Assembly (NCBI GenBank): GCA_012656075.1
Contig: JAAKBF010000116.1
Span: forward strand, 124,001-188,000
Length of the DNA: 64,000 nt
Direction of reading: 5' to 3'
Origin: Phytophthora hibernalis
Taxonomy: Eukaryota > Oomycota > Peronosporomycetes > Peronosporales > Peronosporaceae
A program made the position numbers and the translations under genes. Shown in pieces: positions 1 to 11,966 of this stretch. The notes under the pieces are model-generated. The model was not told the DNA's origin. It made no database searches and saw nothing but the letters and a program-made list of their open reading frames with translations. Numbering within the stretch: position 1 is the first letter of the stretch; each line of letters begins with the position of its first letter.

Positions 1-418
1 GCAATCACGCCGATGGAGGCGTATGCCTTGTATTATCTGATACCATTGATCAGCAATTCGTATGTCTGTCTGAGTCGTATAAGCGCCCGAAGGGGACAGG
101 CAGTAGGGCACTTCCACGTGCAACAACCCAGCATGTACATCGAAGTGTGCACAAATTTTAACTCAATGTGATCTTTTGCATACATACAAATACTGTTCGA
201 GTGCACTTCCAGCATTGAAGAAAACAAGGCGCCCCTGTGAGTTTCCGAGGCTCAACTCATCACGGTACACGCACAGTAGAATTCAAATCCAAGGCGAGTC
301 TAGCTCCACGTTGTTCACTCTTTGACCTTGTTCAGGTATCTCGGGATTTGAGTGTTACACTTTACGTCGCGGCTCGCGAAAACTGGCTGAATTGTAGCTT
401 CATTCCCGATCCAGCGCT
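1..418. other. Upstream region without a recognised gene
   Basis: No conserved coding sequence is visible. The stretch probably holds the promoter of the START-type gene beginning at 419. Short open frames here have no recognisable motif. Confidence 0.4.
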
Positions 419-2222
419 ATGACAGGCAGGTTCCCGATGGCGAATTCGCCGTTCCCGCCACTGGCAATGGCCAACAATGAGCGTGAAAGACTCGAACTTC
501 TCACTCACCGCCTCGTGCACAAGGCACTTACAGACTACGATGATTACCGTCAGAACGGTTCGAAGGTGGACCCCGGAGCTGGAAACTCGTTCGAAAATGT
601 GAGCAGCTCGCAATGTACAAACGTACCGAACCCAGTGTGTACCAACCAGTGCACGATCGACAACCAGCGAAAGCAATTCGACACGGGCGGAGAGTACCAG
701 TATTATTGAAGGTTCAATCACCCAAAGTCGACCCCGCCAGAAAATGCCAACACTACTGCAGGTCGGGGCGATTCAAGGTACATTGGACGAAGTGATGTAC
801 GGGACAGTCGCATTGGATGGTCCCGCAATGATGCTGAAGACGGCCTGTACGGAAGACACTTTACTCGACGGTGAAACTCTGTGTCAATTGCGAGGACCCT
901 CATCAACTCACCCGTTTCGCTTCTTGGGCGTCAAGTGGGTCGTCAAGGGACCCCACACATTGCACTTGCACCAATCGTTCGACACCGAGATCTCGTTTTC
1001 ATTGAGGCTACGGGGGTTCTAACGCGCGAGGACAACAAGGAACGGATCGGATATCATTTGATGCACTCTGTTCAAATACCCGGTACGGCCCACTGGATGA
1101 CAAGAAAATTGTTCGTGCTCAGATATCATCGTGTCTTCTGTACACGGAGACCCAGGGACAGTGGGAAGTGTGGACGTGTTCATGAAAGCTCGATTTGACC
1201 CGAATGGCAGCGTTTCTGAGAGCGTGGCCACGCATTCGGCGTCTCTCGCGCTCATGTACAGCGCCAAAGCCAGCGTTTGCGCGCAGAATAAAAAGCTCTT
1301 GTGGATGCTGCATACCAGTGTCGATTTTCCTCTTCAGCAGCGAGCATCTTCCACGAGCATGGCCCGAATGCGTAGCTGCCCAATATGTGCAAAGAGCTTC
1401 ACGATGTTCAGCAGCGTCGTCAACTGCGAGTCGTGTTCTACTGCAGTGTGCACTGCCTGCTCCGTGAAGAAGAAGTTGACTTTCGGGGATCGCCGGAGCA
1501 AAAAGGTCACTTCGCGCTCTGTCGTCTTCTGTACAAGTTGCCTCACACATGCACGTCGGTTGGACGACTTCGATGCCGCACGACAAGAAGTTGCAGCGAC
1601 TTATATCGCTTCGACAGTGAAAGTCCATGTCGACCCGGTTCCAGCAGTACACAATTGTAGACGCCGTGATCTACCACCAGTGAAGCAGTCGTCGATCTCT
1701 GATCAAGCCCCGAACATCACCAGACATCATAGTGAAGGTGTGATGCCGAGGAAAAGTGTTTCACCCCACCGCCAGCGCGTCAATACTTGGAATACAGGGG
1801 ATGCAGATCTTCAGACGACAAGTCGTTGGGATAAACTGGAGCTTGAATTCGTATCACCAAAGGAGGTTGAAGAGATCGAGGAGGACGAGATTGACGAGAT
1901 CAAGATTAATGAGAGCTCCTTGATATTGGTGGACCCCGTGACCAGCGAAGTTGCTCCTACCCGACACCCCACCCAGTTCCAGAAAGGCGCGAATCCTCCC
2001 AAGACGAGTTCATGGCTCGTATTATCGCTCTGCGTAATACTGCAGAGGACGCCTACCAAACCACTCGACGAACAGGTCAAGCTCAATTCGAGCAACGGAT
2101 CAGTGCTCAAAGCTGCGCCGTCCGTTTCGACCCCGACCACGAAGCATATGCAGTCTAGTAACGGGTCGGTGTTCGTGCTGAAAACTTCCCGGACGACAAA
2201 ATCACGTTGGCAGCGATTGTAG
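419..2222 (+). CDS. START-like domain plus FYVE-related zinc-finger protein (frameshifted)
   Basis: This is the oomycete family that pairs an N-terminal START-like lipid-binding domain with a FYVE-related zinc finger; a lipid-sensing or membrane-recruitment role is a family inference. The start at 419 gives MTGRFPMANSPFPPL followed by the typical helical lead. START-like signatures are WKLVRKCEQLAMYKR (about 573-620), LDEVMYGTVALDG (about 785-825), RHRDLVFIEATGVL (about 980-1020) and VDVFMKARFDPNGSVSES (about 1165-1220). The zinc finger at about 1375-1545 has paired cysteines CPICAKSF, CESCSTAVCTAC and FCTSC. The family frame shifts near 573, 650-720, 952, 1084, 1156 and about 1985; several sites are short homopolymers (cccc at 571-574 and 951-954, ggg at 1155-1157). 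The C-terminus probably leaves the long frame near 1985 and stops at 2156-2158, so 2222 is an upper limit. Confidence 0.72.
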
Positions 2223-2488
2223 AATTGTGGCCTACGCACGGGATCACCATTAGCTTATCGCCCGAAAGGGTCAGTACGGTGAAACGTCAAGTATCCTGAG
2301 CACAAACCAGACCGTGAACCAGTTCTGCAGAAGGGATCAGCTATGAAAGACCGGAAAGCCGCACCTTGTGACGTACCTACTTGTCCAACGTAGCACCGGT
2401 CTAGCCGGGGTTGCTTCGTTGGTTTCTGCTCACTAACCAATTCACCCGTTGCTCAGCAAGGGGTACTTCCAAGACTCGACTCCCGAGT

Positions 2489-4474
2489 ATGAGCTGGTTG
2501 CAGACACACGAGGTCACCGTGCCGTATTGTGAGGTCCGCGCGGGTAAACAAGTGTTCGCAATCGAGTTGCGAGAGCGACCACTTCGACAAGAGGAATTGG
2601 CTCGGAACTGGTCCAGCATCACCAGTGCCAGCTCGCAGCAGTTTCTACTGGAAGATGATAGCGAAAATGACAGCATGACGGCCAACACATCAGGGGGACG
2701 TGAGGTTGTGTTGCGCTCGTATTCGCAGTTCCGCAAACTTTGGAGAGACCTGATCCGCGCGACCAAGACACCATCGACTACATCGTTGGCACGTTCCAAT
2801 AGTGCACGCACGTTGACTCACTCGTACTCCCTGCCCGTTTCCAAAGCAGAAAATGACTCCATCGGTTCGTGCCGCTGTCGTAATTGGAATTGCGCCTTCC
2901 GCAGCTTTCACCTCTTCCTGAAAGGCTACCCGTTCCCGTCCAAGTTCGTGATAAAGCGCAACACCCCAACCGTACTGGAAAATCGGCGCCAGGGGCTGGA
3001 GCTGTTTGTCACCACCGTCCGTGGACTCTTTGACACTTTTCCTCGTCCGGTTCTCCAAAGTTTTGAGGATAAGGAGAACTGCCACGTTCTCGCGCTTTTG
3101 AACGCCTTCTTCGGCTTTAAAGAGATGAACCAAGTGAGTCCCGGGTCCCGTGTCACCTTGCAACTTCCTACAGATCACTTTTTAAAAGGTGTTAGCAGAT
3201 GCAGTAGCACGGGTAGCAGCATATTCAGCGAGAGCAGCACGGCTTTTAGCACTCGAAGCAACGACACTTGGAGCACGGACAAAAGCTGTGGCAGCACTGG
3301 AATCGAGTTTTACCTGCGTCACGATGATGAGGCTTCAAACGATACTTCCAATGACGATTCGGAGTTTAAACTTCGAGAGCTCGAGAACATGCCCGGGTTG
3401 GCAGCGAAACTCAATGCCATCACTGATGCTCGGGCTGCGATGGACCGGATTGGCGCCAAATTCAATGGTGCCGGTCCTTCCTCCGAGGAAATAATGTCAG
3501 GCCAGCGCAGATCTCGCTACTATCGCGGAATCAACATTCGACGCCATACCGCTTTTCTAGCGCGAAACCCTACCATGAGCACACGCGGTCGCTCTGTTGC
3601 CTCTGATGTGATGTCACCTCAAACATTGCTGCCTGGGCTTCCCCAGTTGCAACTACCGTCCAACGAAGTGGCGTCGATGCGCAAATTTCTAGAGGAGTTT
3701 CGAGACCACCTTTTGCTGGACTCCAAAGCACTTGGTACTTCACTCAAGGGGTGGAATGAAGATCGTCAATGGGAACTTGCGCTGTATGTGGCAAGCCAAA
3801 TCGGCCACGTATACGCTGTAGAATCGATTCTGTATCGTGGCACGAACCCGAATGCTGTGATGGAGGATGGTTTGACTAGTCTTCATGCAGCTTGTCGCGG
3901 TGGTAACCGGAGTATCGTGGCAATGCTACTCACGTATGGAGCTGATACCAACATAATAGACGCCAACGGAGCGTCACCACTGCTTTCAGCGGCGCAACTG
4001 GGGGACCTCGAAATCGTCGAGATGCTCGTGGAGTTTGGCGCAAATGTGAATTTGTGCAACGCCGACAATGTATCTGCTGTGCATGTGGCCGTTGCATGCC
4101 AATCACTGCCCATTCTCCAGTTGCTTCTTGAGTTTGATGCTTTCGTGAACACAGCCAATTCTTTTAACGGAAAGACACCCCTGCATCTCGCAGCACAATG
4201 TGGAAGTATTCACATGTGCGAGCTGCTGATGCAGTATGGTGGTAACATCCACCACAAAACGACACGCGGATTGGATGTTGTTGCTCTTGCCAAGTCGCAT
4301 GGTCACCAACATGCTGCAAGGTTTTGTCTCTATTTCGTTGTCAAGCGAGGAGTAATGCCACGCTCTGCATCCGAATCATCCAAGAAGCCACAAACTGCTG
4401 CGGGTGCTTCCACCTCGGAGAGCTCCGAAGTTACAATTGTCTCTGAAGACGGCTACGCGTATGCTGTTTTGTAA
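2489..4474 (+). CDS. PX-like domain and ankyrin-repeat protein
   Basis: An uninterrupted 661-residue frame. I chose the ATG at 2489 (MSWLQTHEVTVPYC), not the in-frame one at 2411, because the conserved PX-type opening starts there; 26 extra residues remain possible. Residues 5 to about 230 look like a phosphoinositide-binding PX domain with a long serine-rich insertion: LRSYSQFRKLWRDL, then YPFPSKFVIKRNTPTVLENR near residue 147. Residues about 423-610 carry about five ankyrin repeats (LTSLHAACRGGNRSIVAMLL, SPLLSAAQLGDLEIVEMLV, TPLHLAAQCGSIHMCELLM). PX domains place proteins on endosomal or plasma membranes and ankyrin repeats bind protein partners; the specific partner is unknown. It is one of the few long genes here with no frame change. 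Same orientation as both neighbours, 267 bp before the next gene. Confidence 0.85.
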   Translation: MSWLQTHEVTVPYCEVRAGKQVFAIELRERPLRQEELARNWSSITSASSQQFLLEDDSENDSMTANTSGGREVVLRSYSQFRKLWRDLIRATKTPSTTSLARSNSARTLTHSYSLPVSKAENDSIGSCRCRNWNCAFRSFHLFLKGYPFPSKFVIKRNTPTVLENRRQGLELFVTTVRGLFDTFPRPVLQSFEDKENCHVLALLNAFFGFKEMNQVSPGSRVTLQLPTDHFLKGVSRCSSTGSSIFSESSTAFSTRSNDTWSTDKSCGSTGIEFYLRHDDEASNDTSNDDSEFKLRELENMPGLAAKLNAITDARAAMDRIGAKFNGAGPSSEEIMSGQRRSRYYRGINIRRHTAFLARNPTMSTRGRSVASDVMSPQTLLPGLPQLQLPSNEVASMRKFLEEFRDHLLLDSKALGTSLKGWNEDRQWELALYVASQIGHVYAVESILYRGTNPNAVMEDGLTSLHAACRGGNRSIVAMLLTYGADTNIIDANGASPLLSAAQLGDLEIVEMLVEFGANVNLCNADNVSAVHVAVACQSLPILQLLLEFDAFVNTANSFNGKTPLHLAAQCGSIHMCELLMQYGGNIHHKTTRGLDVVALAKSHGHQHAARFCLYFVVKRGVMPRSASESSKKPQTAAGASTSESSEVTIVSEDGYAYAVL

Positions 4475-4741
4475 GGGAAGAAACAACAAAGAAGAGAGTA
4501 AGGCCCAACGGAAAGGCTTAAATTCGCGGCTAACCCCGCGTAGATGTAACTTAATATTCAAGTGCCAATTCGCACGTCAACCAGTGTTCTTCCTTCGCTA
4601 TTGTCATTGCCCCGTGTACCATTCTAGCATTGGAGCTATTTTCCATGAGCTTTGGGTCCGTTTCGCTATGCCAACACAAGAAGAAACGCCACCACTTTAG
4701 TGAACAAACTTTGTCAGCTCAGTCACGCAACGTCCTGATCA

Positions 4742-7700
4742 ATGGATCGGAGAAGAAGTGCCGCTACTTCTGGTTCCCATGGGGCAGGTCCGACAGCAGA
4801 GTGCTGGGATTCCGTGTCATATCTCGAAAGTGCTTTCCATCATGGTTTCATGCGGCTACGACTCAAAACGGGCGACTTTGTGTACCACGAAGACGCCCGA
4901 CTAACCCGAGAGTTAGATGAATTTTGCGACGTTGATTCCATGCATACGCCTAAAGGACCAGTAATTCTTCTAGGCGAAAGCGGCATGGGGAAAAGTGCCT
5001 TCCTGGCGAATTGGGTCGTGCGGCGCAAGAAAATGTTCCAGAATTGGCAGTCCTCGTACCCGGAATTCATCTTCTCACATATAGTTGGCTGCTCGAGACA
5101 ATCTTGCTCCGTGTCCAATTTGCTCGAACGTATCCTGCGTGAGATTAAGGAGTACTTTGAGCTTAACAAAGAGATTCCGGACGTCGAAGAACGACTCAGT
5201 TGGCAGTTCCCACGTTTTCTAGAGGCTGCGTCGAAAAAGGGTCGCGTCATTCTCGTTGTCGACGGTCTGCATCGACTGCACACGAACAATGGAGAGAGCA
5301 TTTTGAAATGGGTGCCTCTCTCTTTTCCTCCTAATGTCCGTATCATTTTCTCGGGAACTCTCAATTACCCGACTGCCAAGCTATCCCAAGTTCTTAACGT
5401 CAATGGAGCTGGGGGCCTTCTTGTATCCCGTGGTGAAGAACGGGGACACGATGAACGTGGTGTAGGTGGTGGTGACTACTACGAGAAAACGAGTCTTAGT
5501 GCCCAAATGATTGAGCGGATTAAAGTGGAGGCTGGCCGTCGCAACTGGAAGCTCATACACGTCTTGCCACTAGTCGAGGACGAGAGGAGACATATCGTCA
5601 AGATGTTTATCTCCAAAAACGTGACAATAGCGAGCAAGAGGAAGGTGCGAATCCGAGCAAAACAACAACGGGTCTCCAGCTTTTCGAGATACAGCAGAAT
5701 GCGATTGTTGGCGTGCCTATGAGTGCCAGTCCTCGTTTCCTCAAGAATTTCCTGACGGCCTTGTTCTGGGCGGTGAAGGAGGGGTTTAATATCCACACAA
5801 TCTTCGAGAGTTGGCTCTGTGCAGAAAGTGTTGGGCAATTACTGGAGTCTGTACTTCGTAGCATGGAGATCGGCTACCAGCCCGACCCACTTTCCACGGA
5901 AGATGCTATGCAGTTCTTTCTCGAGTACGACGGTGAAGACAGTACTCCGACCGCTACGGTAACTGTGGCAAACTCTGTTTCAAGCCGAAAGTCTGTATCG
6001 ATCGTGGGTGACTCTGCGAGGAGACATTCATTACTTCAGGAAGTACATCGGAACGACAGCCCCACGAAAATTGAGATCGCGCGCGCCGCTGCGGAGGCTG
6101 TCGTGCGTGAAACTAGCGATTCTATGCGTGTTATTGATTTTCGACCGCGTGAGGATGACTCAAATGGCACGAACGCAGGTTGGAATGAAATGAAACGTGT
6201 TAAAAGCGTTCACGAAACGAAAGAGCTTTTCGTGAACATGGTTCGCACGGATGGAGCTCGAAATCCGTCGACAATAGCAGAAGGTGGGTCCGTGATACCA
6301 TTACTTGATTCTGGAAAGGGTATGACTACAGGTTCGTTATTCGAATCCACACAACATAAGCTCAAACGCTTTCCAACAGAGCCTAGAGCAAACCGAAGTG
6401 GTCCCCTAAAAATGGCAACAGACCAGATTATTTGACTGGAGGCCGCCTTGTTGCCCCACTTGGAGAGTTTCTCGGGAGAGCTTTGTGTCTCCTGTACGTG
6501 AGTCGTCATGGTCTTCTATTGAACGAATTGCGCTTCATTCTGAATGCTATCGTAACCGAGGCGAGCGGGATACACGGTCACCGCGAAAAAGAAGAAGCAG
6601 CATTTACTCACCAAGGAAAAATCATGGGCCAAGAACGTCTCGCAGCATTCTCAGATGAAGAGTGGCAAGCACTTTTGCGTGCTCTTCGAACGCTTGGTGT
6701 GCTTTTTGTGCAGGAGGTTGTGGTGTTGCCGATGTGTAAAGATATTCTGCGCGACGTCATTTGGTGGCGATATATCGGCAGCGAACGCGCCGAACAGCAA
6801 TACCACCAGTGGCTCATTCGTTTTTTCCGCATTCATCCAACTACGTTTCGACGCGTTGAGGAACTGCCATGGCATCTTAAACGGTGCTACCAGTGGGATG
6901 CGTTGCGTCAGATGCTCGTGAATTTACCAATGTTTCAGCTTCTGTATACGGCCAACTATAAATCCGAGCTCTTTGGGTACTGGAAGGTGCTCACTGATGG
7001 CCCGCTGCTCAACTATGGGGCTGCCTCGAGTGCAAATGACTCACCAGTTTATGTCATGCCATTCGATATCGTCAAAGAGTTTGGTAAGAGCATCGATGAT
7101 TATCACAGCACTCGCCCCTCCACCAAAAACTTCACAGCCATCGTACAGCTTGTCACGCGTTTCATGCATGAGTTCTGTCTATCGTATCAACGGCCATTGC
7201 CGAACTTTATTCACGCACCATTCGACCTCAAGCGACTCTATTTGACGGCTTCCTGTTCGCCGAAAACTTGCCACACGTTCAGACTTTAGCAACCGCGGCC
7301 TCGCCGGGATCATCATTAGGGCGCTGCTGCCATGGAAAGCACATTAACGACGGCTTCGTCTGCTTTACTTGCAGCACTGGACAATTTTTCGTCGCAAGTG
7401 AATATGTCGAGTGGCACTGCGGGTACATCGTCTAAGGACAAAGAGGCTTCCAGAAACTGTTTCTTCTTCTACCAGCGGTGGGTATGGATTCAATTTCCGT
7501 GGCTCGCACTTGGGCGTGATATTGTTGTGAGAGATCCAATAATTCCAAACCCAATACTAGAGAAGGCAAACGGCACGAGTTCTGGTAGTACAAGTATTGC
7601 TCCGACTCCACAGATTTCGCATGCTGCTTCATCAAACTCTTTGGCTCCACCAGGTTCAGCTCGCGGGCGAGCAGGAGATGGAAATGACGAAGAAGTCAGG

Positions 7701-10078
7701 AGAAATAACGGTGGAGACGGAACAATCTCGAAGACGTCAGGACTTAACCCGCCACAATCGCTTGGGCGTTCCGGACTGTTTGATGCTCGCTTTTGGGACG
7801 TCAAGAAGAGTATGTTTAATCCAACTACCCGCCGACCTCGAGGCACAATGACCAGTTTCCAACTCGCTGCCGTAAAATGCGAGTGTTCTGATGACATCGG
7901 CATCTACATCGCTGTTGAACCAAACGGTAGACGTGATATCCCCCGAACATATTTTTCGCAAAAAACTGCGTATGCCACAGTCAAGGGTGTTCTAAGCTCT
8001 TCCGTGCGTCGACTTCCCACTGCTTCATTAAAGACGTCAGCATCACTGCCAGCACTGTCGGAGCAACAAACAACTGCACCGAGCGTAGCCACTACAACAA
8101 TTAACCGCAGGGAGTCAACAATTGGCAACCCAGACACTGTGGCGTTGGAATCGCCGTCTGCGGATAGGTCGACTTCACCCTCTTTACTTACTGGTCGAGT
8201 GGGAGGTGCAGCTTCCAAGTCGACTCTTAATAGCTCGAAAGAGATGATAAAGTTGGACAGTATTGCGAGTGCAGACGATTTGACATCTCTGGCTACTGCA
8301 TTTGGGCTATCCGCGCACTTTCAAGACTATCCTCAATCCGAATGGGATCTGAAACAGTCGTACAATCATCGCATGGTTCTTAAACTTCAGACATTGTACG
8401 ACACGGTTAAAACGGAAGTAGTGCACAAGCACAAGTACTTGCGTGACGTGAAGCGTAAAATTCGGGAGACTGCACGTCGATACGAATTGACCATGCGGGA
8501 GTGTGATATGGCTAAACACGCCGCGGAAGAAATGAGCTCTCGTCTGGCAAAACTCGAACATGTGATGAAAATCATCGACCACCAGGCAAAACCCACCGAA
8601 AGCTCATTCGTGGGTGCGAGATGTTTCCTGCCTGTGCACCGACACACTTTGAGGCTAACAAAAAGGAGCTTCGTCTCCTGCAAATGAAACTTAAAGATCT
8701 CCATGCCGAGAAGAAAGTACTTCACGTGAAGAAAGCCCACCTCCAGAATGAAGAGCTGCCTGCCGTGCGAAAGGCAATCGAGAAGAGCAAATACTTGTTG
8801 TCTGCGGTGGTCGAGAAGCTGGAGCGCGCAAGGGAAAAAGTAGCACACGATCAGGCGTCATCCGATAAACTGTATCAACGGCGACTAGAGATGATTGAGA
8901 GTGTACGAACAGCGGTCGGAGAGGGTTCGAATTCAACCATAGAAGAAGAGGCTCGTCGTCAAGCACGTCAAACCTTCAGCGCCACCACCCGGTCGCTGGC
9001 TGCCAAAGTCGCACTGCAACAATGTGAATCCATGTGCGAGAAGATCCAAAAGGCCACCGGTTTCTCCAAGATGGAGTTGATTCTTCAAAAATTCACGCGT
9101 CGCGAAGAGCTGAACGCGAGCTTCGAGGAGCAAGCCAAGCTCTACGAGGCACGACTCAAGCAGATCAAGCTGAACCAAGCCGAGCTGGAAGAGCAATTGC
9201 ATTCCCTCGAGCTGACACAGGCGACAGTGTTCACGGAGGATCCACGACTGCTGGAGCAGGGGCTACGCACTGCCGAAGTGGAACTCGCTCGTACCGAATA
9301 CACCCAGGCAAGTCTGCTCACGAATTCCAAAGAAGTGATCGCGGGTGCGGCGCGCATCGTGAAACTTTTGGGCATCACCAACTGCTCGGATCCGTACCAA
9401 AATGCGATTCCGGCCGCTCGACTTTGGCCGCCTCCTGTGGGCTACGAAGGCGAGAACAGCCTCACATCCGAATTCGAGACGCTTGATCCACCAGCTATCG
9501 CCACGCTGTTACAACTCTGTCAGGACCGAGCCACGCTCATGATTGACGCGGTATGTATACTTAACCGTGTACTTTTCAACTTCACTTCTGACAATTATTT
9601 TTTGTTTTTGTTTCTGTAGATCGAGGGTGCACGAAGTGATCCAGACATTAATTTCTCTTTGGTAGGAGTGAATCACCTCGTTGCATTGTTCTCCAGGTAT
9701 TTGATTGATTTTTTGTTACGTCTACAGATCGCAGATTCGCCAGCTCGAAGTCGTCGTCGGACAGTTCGTGGAGGAGACGAGAAGGTGACGACACGCACGA
9801 GTCGCTACCGACGACCGCAGCTTGGCAGTGTGGCTGAGAAGACTAAGGACAAGGACCGTGTTGGCTTCGACCGGGGTGCCGTGCCGCCTGTTGTTGCTGC
9901 TGTACTTGTGACTCAGTCGACGCCTCCCAGTACGCCGGAAGTGGGAGAGGACGAGCAGGAGCCTGGACAAGACGTGGAAGTGCTCTCCAGAGAGGCTATT
10001 AAGGCCTCCAGCAAGAGCAAACTAGCCCAGAGGAAACGCGGCAACAGCAACGTCGACCTGGAACACGAGATGTTTTAG
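4742..10078 (+). CDS. NPHP3-like NACHT/P-loop NTPase with C-terminal coiled coil (frameshifted)
   Basis: A very long gene. The N-terminus has a P-loop (GESGMGKSAF, residue about 77) and a Walker B strand (RVILVVDGLHRL, about 170), as in NACHT/STAND ATPases. A winged-helix-like segment (LLYVSRHGLLLNELRFIL, near 6490) and a post-NACHT helix (ELPWHLKRCYQWDALRQML, near 6860) resemble nephrocystin-3-type proteins. The C-terminal third (about 8370-9350) is charged coiled coil; TGFSKMELILQKFTRREELN (near 9055) resembles outer-dynein-arm docking complex coiled coils (CCDC114/ODAD1 type). An intron at 9551-9619 (GTATGT...TAG, phase 0) is clear; a second at 9662-9727 is likely because it removes a hydrophobic run and keeps frame. 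The frame changes near 5625, 6430, 7215, 7315 and 8610, each repairable by about one base. I treat it as one gene; a split near 7290-7330 is possible. A ciliary role is inference. Confidence 0.65.
9551..9619 (+). other. Spliceosomal intron (69 nt)
   Basis: GTATGT donor and a pyrimidine-rich tail ending TTTCTGTAG. Removing it joins MIDA to IEGARSDPD in the same frame and avoids the stop at 9617-9619. The size matches the other introns in this window. Confidence 0.85.
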
Positions 10079-10869
10079 AAATGCTGTCCTGTATTTTTAA
10101 CGGTAACTTAACCGTGGTATTATTTCTAATATGCATTTTAGCGGTAATTAAACATTTGGGCAACTTGTATTTTATCAACATATAAATATTTGGGTTGACA
10201 TTTTTGGAAATATTTCCATTTATATTTATATTTATCAAGGTACAAAGTTCTGTTGTGGGGCACATAGATTTTCACACGAGAAAGTAGGAAACGCTACAGA
10301 ATTTGGATACTTCTCAGTAAATACCAAACTATATTGTGGTGGTGCTGCAAAAAGATTTGACGTTGTAGCGTGAGAAAAGTAGGTTGTGGACAGAAGAAAA
10401 GTCGAGGTGCACAGTGTGAAGATCGTAGTAGCCAGCTCCCAGGTCTTCTCGGGCGACAAACTTAGTCACTCTCTTCTAGAAATTCCCGGTGCGGCCGTTG
10501 CACTGGAATGCGAAAGGTTAATCGACGATGAATTCCCCAAACCCAGAGCTGGGATGGTCATGATGCGGACGGAGAGACTCAGGACCTCACGCGATGCAAG
10601 TCACTCAAAAGTTAACAGCACCCGTGCAGGACGCCAAAATCCCGTTCGGGTCGAGCGCCTCAGATCCACAACGTCGTGAAAAAAGAGTCGCCATGTGGAA
10701 GGAGGGAAACGACGTGGTATTAATAGGCAGGTTGCCAACTTCTCCCGGAGTCTTTCATCGCATTTATATTAAACCGAACACCGTAAGTTGTTTTATTGCT
10801 GTAGCCATTATTTTCATCGCTTATCAGGATAGTGGTCCTGACAACAGCAGCGTCGAAAGCCACTTCCTG
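10079..10869. other. Intergenic, no recognised gene
   Basis: AT-rich DNA after the NTPase stop, then a stretch with short open frames on both strands (for example 10386-10679 plus, 10235-10459 minus). None shows a recognisable domain, so none is called. Confidence 0.4.
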
Positions 10870-11142
10870 TTATTTACTATTTTTCGCTGCATTTGCCAGC
10901 TTTTTAGCGTGAAAGGCCAGGATCGCTTGGCGCTGTTCCAGTGGAACCTTCATGTGTTGCAGGTGGGCAAAAGCTTCAAGACTGGACTTCCCTTTAATGG
11001 CTTTTAGCCTCGAGACGATATCATCCGACTTGGTGACAGCGCTGGGGCCTCGTTCTTCGTTGACTTCATCTTCAATCTTAGTTTCCGTGATTGCAAAGAC
11101 ATCACCAATACTGGCGAGGAGGATGGCTGTGGCTGCCAGCAC
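10870..11142 (-). pseudogene. Small secreted-protein remnant with an EER-like motif
   Basis: The minus-strand frame encodes a hydrophobic leader (LAATAILLASIGDVFA) resembling a signal-peptide core. An acidic stretch with NEERG follows, then about 60 helical residues ending HAKKLANAAKNSK. Leader plus EER plus short helical tail is the layout of oomycete RXLR-class effectors, but no RXLR is visible between leader and EER. No in-frame ATG exists: the frame is open back to a stop with only GTG/CTG near the leader, while an ATG lies one frame away about 10 nt upstream, so one base may be missing. It could be a decayed effector, an RXLR-less secreted protein or chance. No function is claimed. Confidence 0.4.
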
Positions 11143-11775
11143 GCTACATATCGCGTCTTGTGATTGGTAGAAACTGATTTGCCCTTATGACAAAGCGACC
11201 CCTTATGACAAGGAAATGTCGGTATCCGCCTTTCGGTGGGCGGAACCTCGGTACCATACAAATCCCTAGTCATATCACTTTCGACAGGTTTTATTTAATA
11301 TAGGCTTTTGTAAGGAGGTCAGGTGTCCCAAAGTGAGATGTTCTACTGATACCGGAAGGTGGTATCTATAAGTGTAGATTTCTGTATCAGGTAGTTGTTG
11401 TTTTGAGCTGTACTGTACGCTTGGGTTGGTCGGGTTGGGTTGGTCGGATTGGATTGGTCGCACGAGGTGAATCGAGGAATGAACGAGCGGATTGAGTGAA
11501 CATTGCTTCTCGATCCACGCTGCGTACTGTAGAAACTCTTGGACCAGATCTCTGGGAAAGCGTTAACCTCCAGAGGCTCCACCATACATCACGCATACCG
11601 GTACAGTGTTCATGTACTGTCAACCCTGTTCTAATTAATAACTGTGTATGCTAATATTTAATACCACAAGTTGTAAAATACACAATTGACTTTGAAAATC
11701 CCTGTCCTCCTCTAATACTTAATTTTAATATGATCCACGGGACAATTAGTAGTTTCGTGGACAAACTGATTCGAC
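11143..11775. other. Repeat-rich intergenic stretch
   Basis: No gene is recognised. At about 11422-11461 there is a short tandem run of GGTTGGTCGG units separated by variable T/A-rich spacers. The rest is AT-rich. Confidence 0.4.
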
Positions 11776-11966
11776 CATGCCGCACAATCATCTTCTCATC
11801 ACAAGATATGATTCCGGTATGATCAACCGTCTGTCGGTACAATTTCCTGTTGAACTTCAACAGAAAACCGTGCGTACCTGTTGAAATTCAACAGGGAATC
11901 ACAGGAGAGTCGGAAGAGTTAATACCGAAATTCTATCTTGTGATGAGAAGAGGATGATGCGGCATG
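11776..11966. repeat. Foldback (nested inverted repeat) element
   Basis: The 33-bp left end (11776-11808, beginning CCATGCCGCA) is repeated inverted at 11934-11966 with three mismatches. Inside, about 20 bp containing CTGTTGAA..TTCAACAG occur again as an inverted pair (about 11844-11864 and 11878-11898). The whole 191 bp can fold on itself. It resembles a foldback or MITE-class element; no coding capacity. Confidence 0.75.

Noticed and set aside
9697..9727. 31-nt GT-AG intron in the NTPase gene
   Set aside because: Shorter than all other introns here and breaks frame; 9662-9727 (66 nt, in frame) is the better choice.
10235..10679. Overlapping open frames on both strands, one with a hydrophobic run resembling a leader
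   Set aside because: No domain, no plausible mature protein, and the two strands compete; composition alone explains them.
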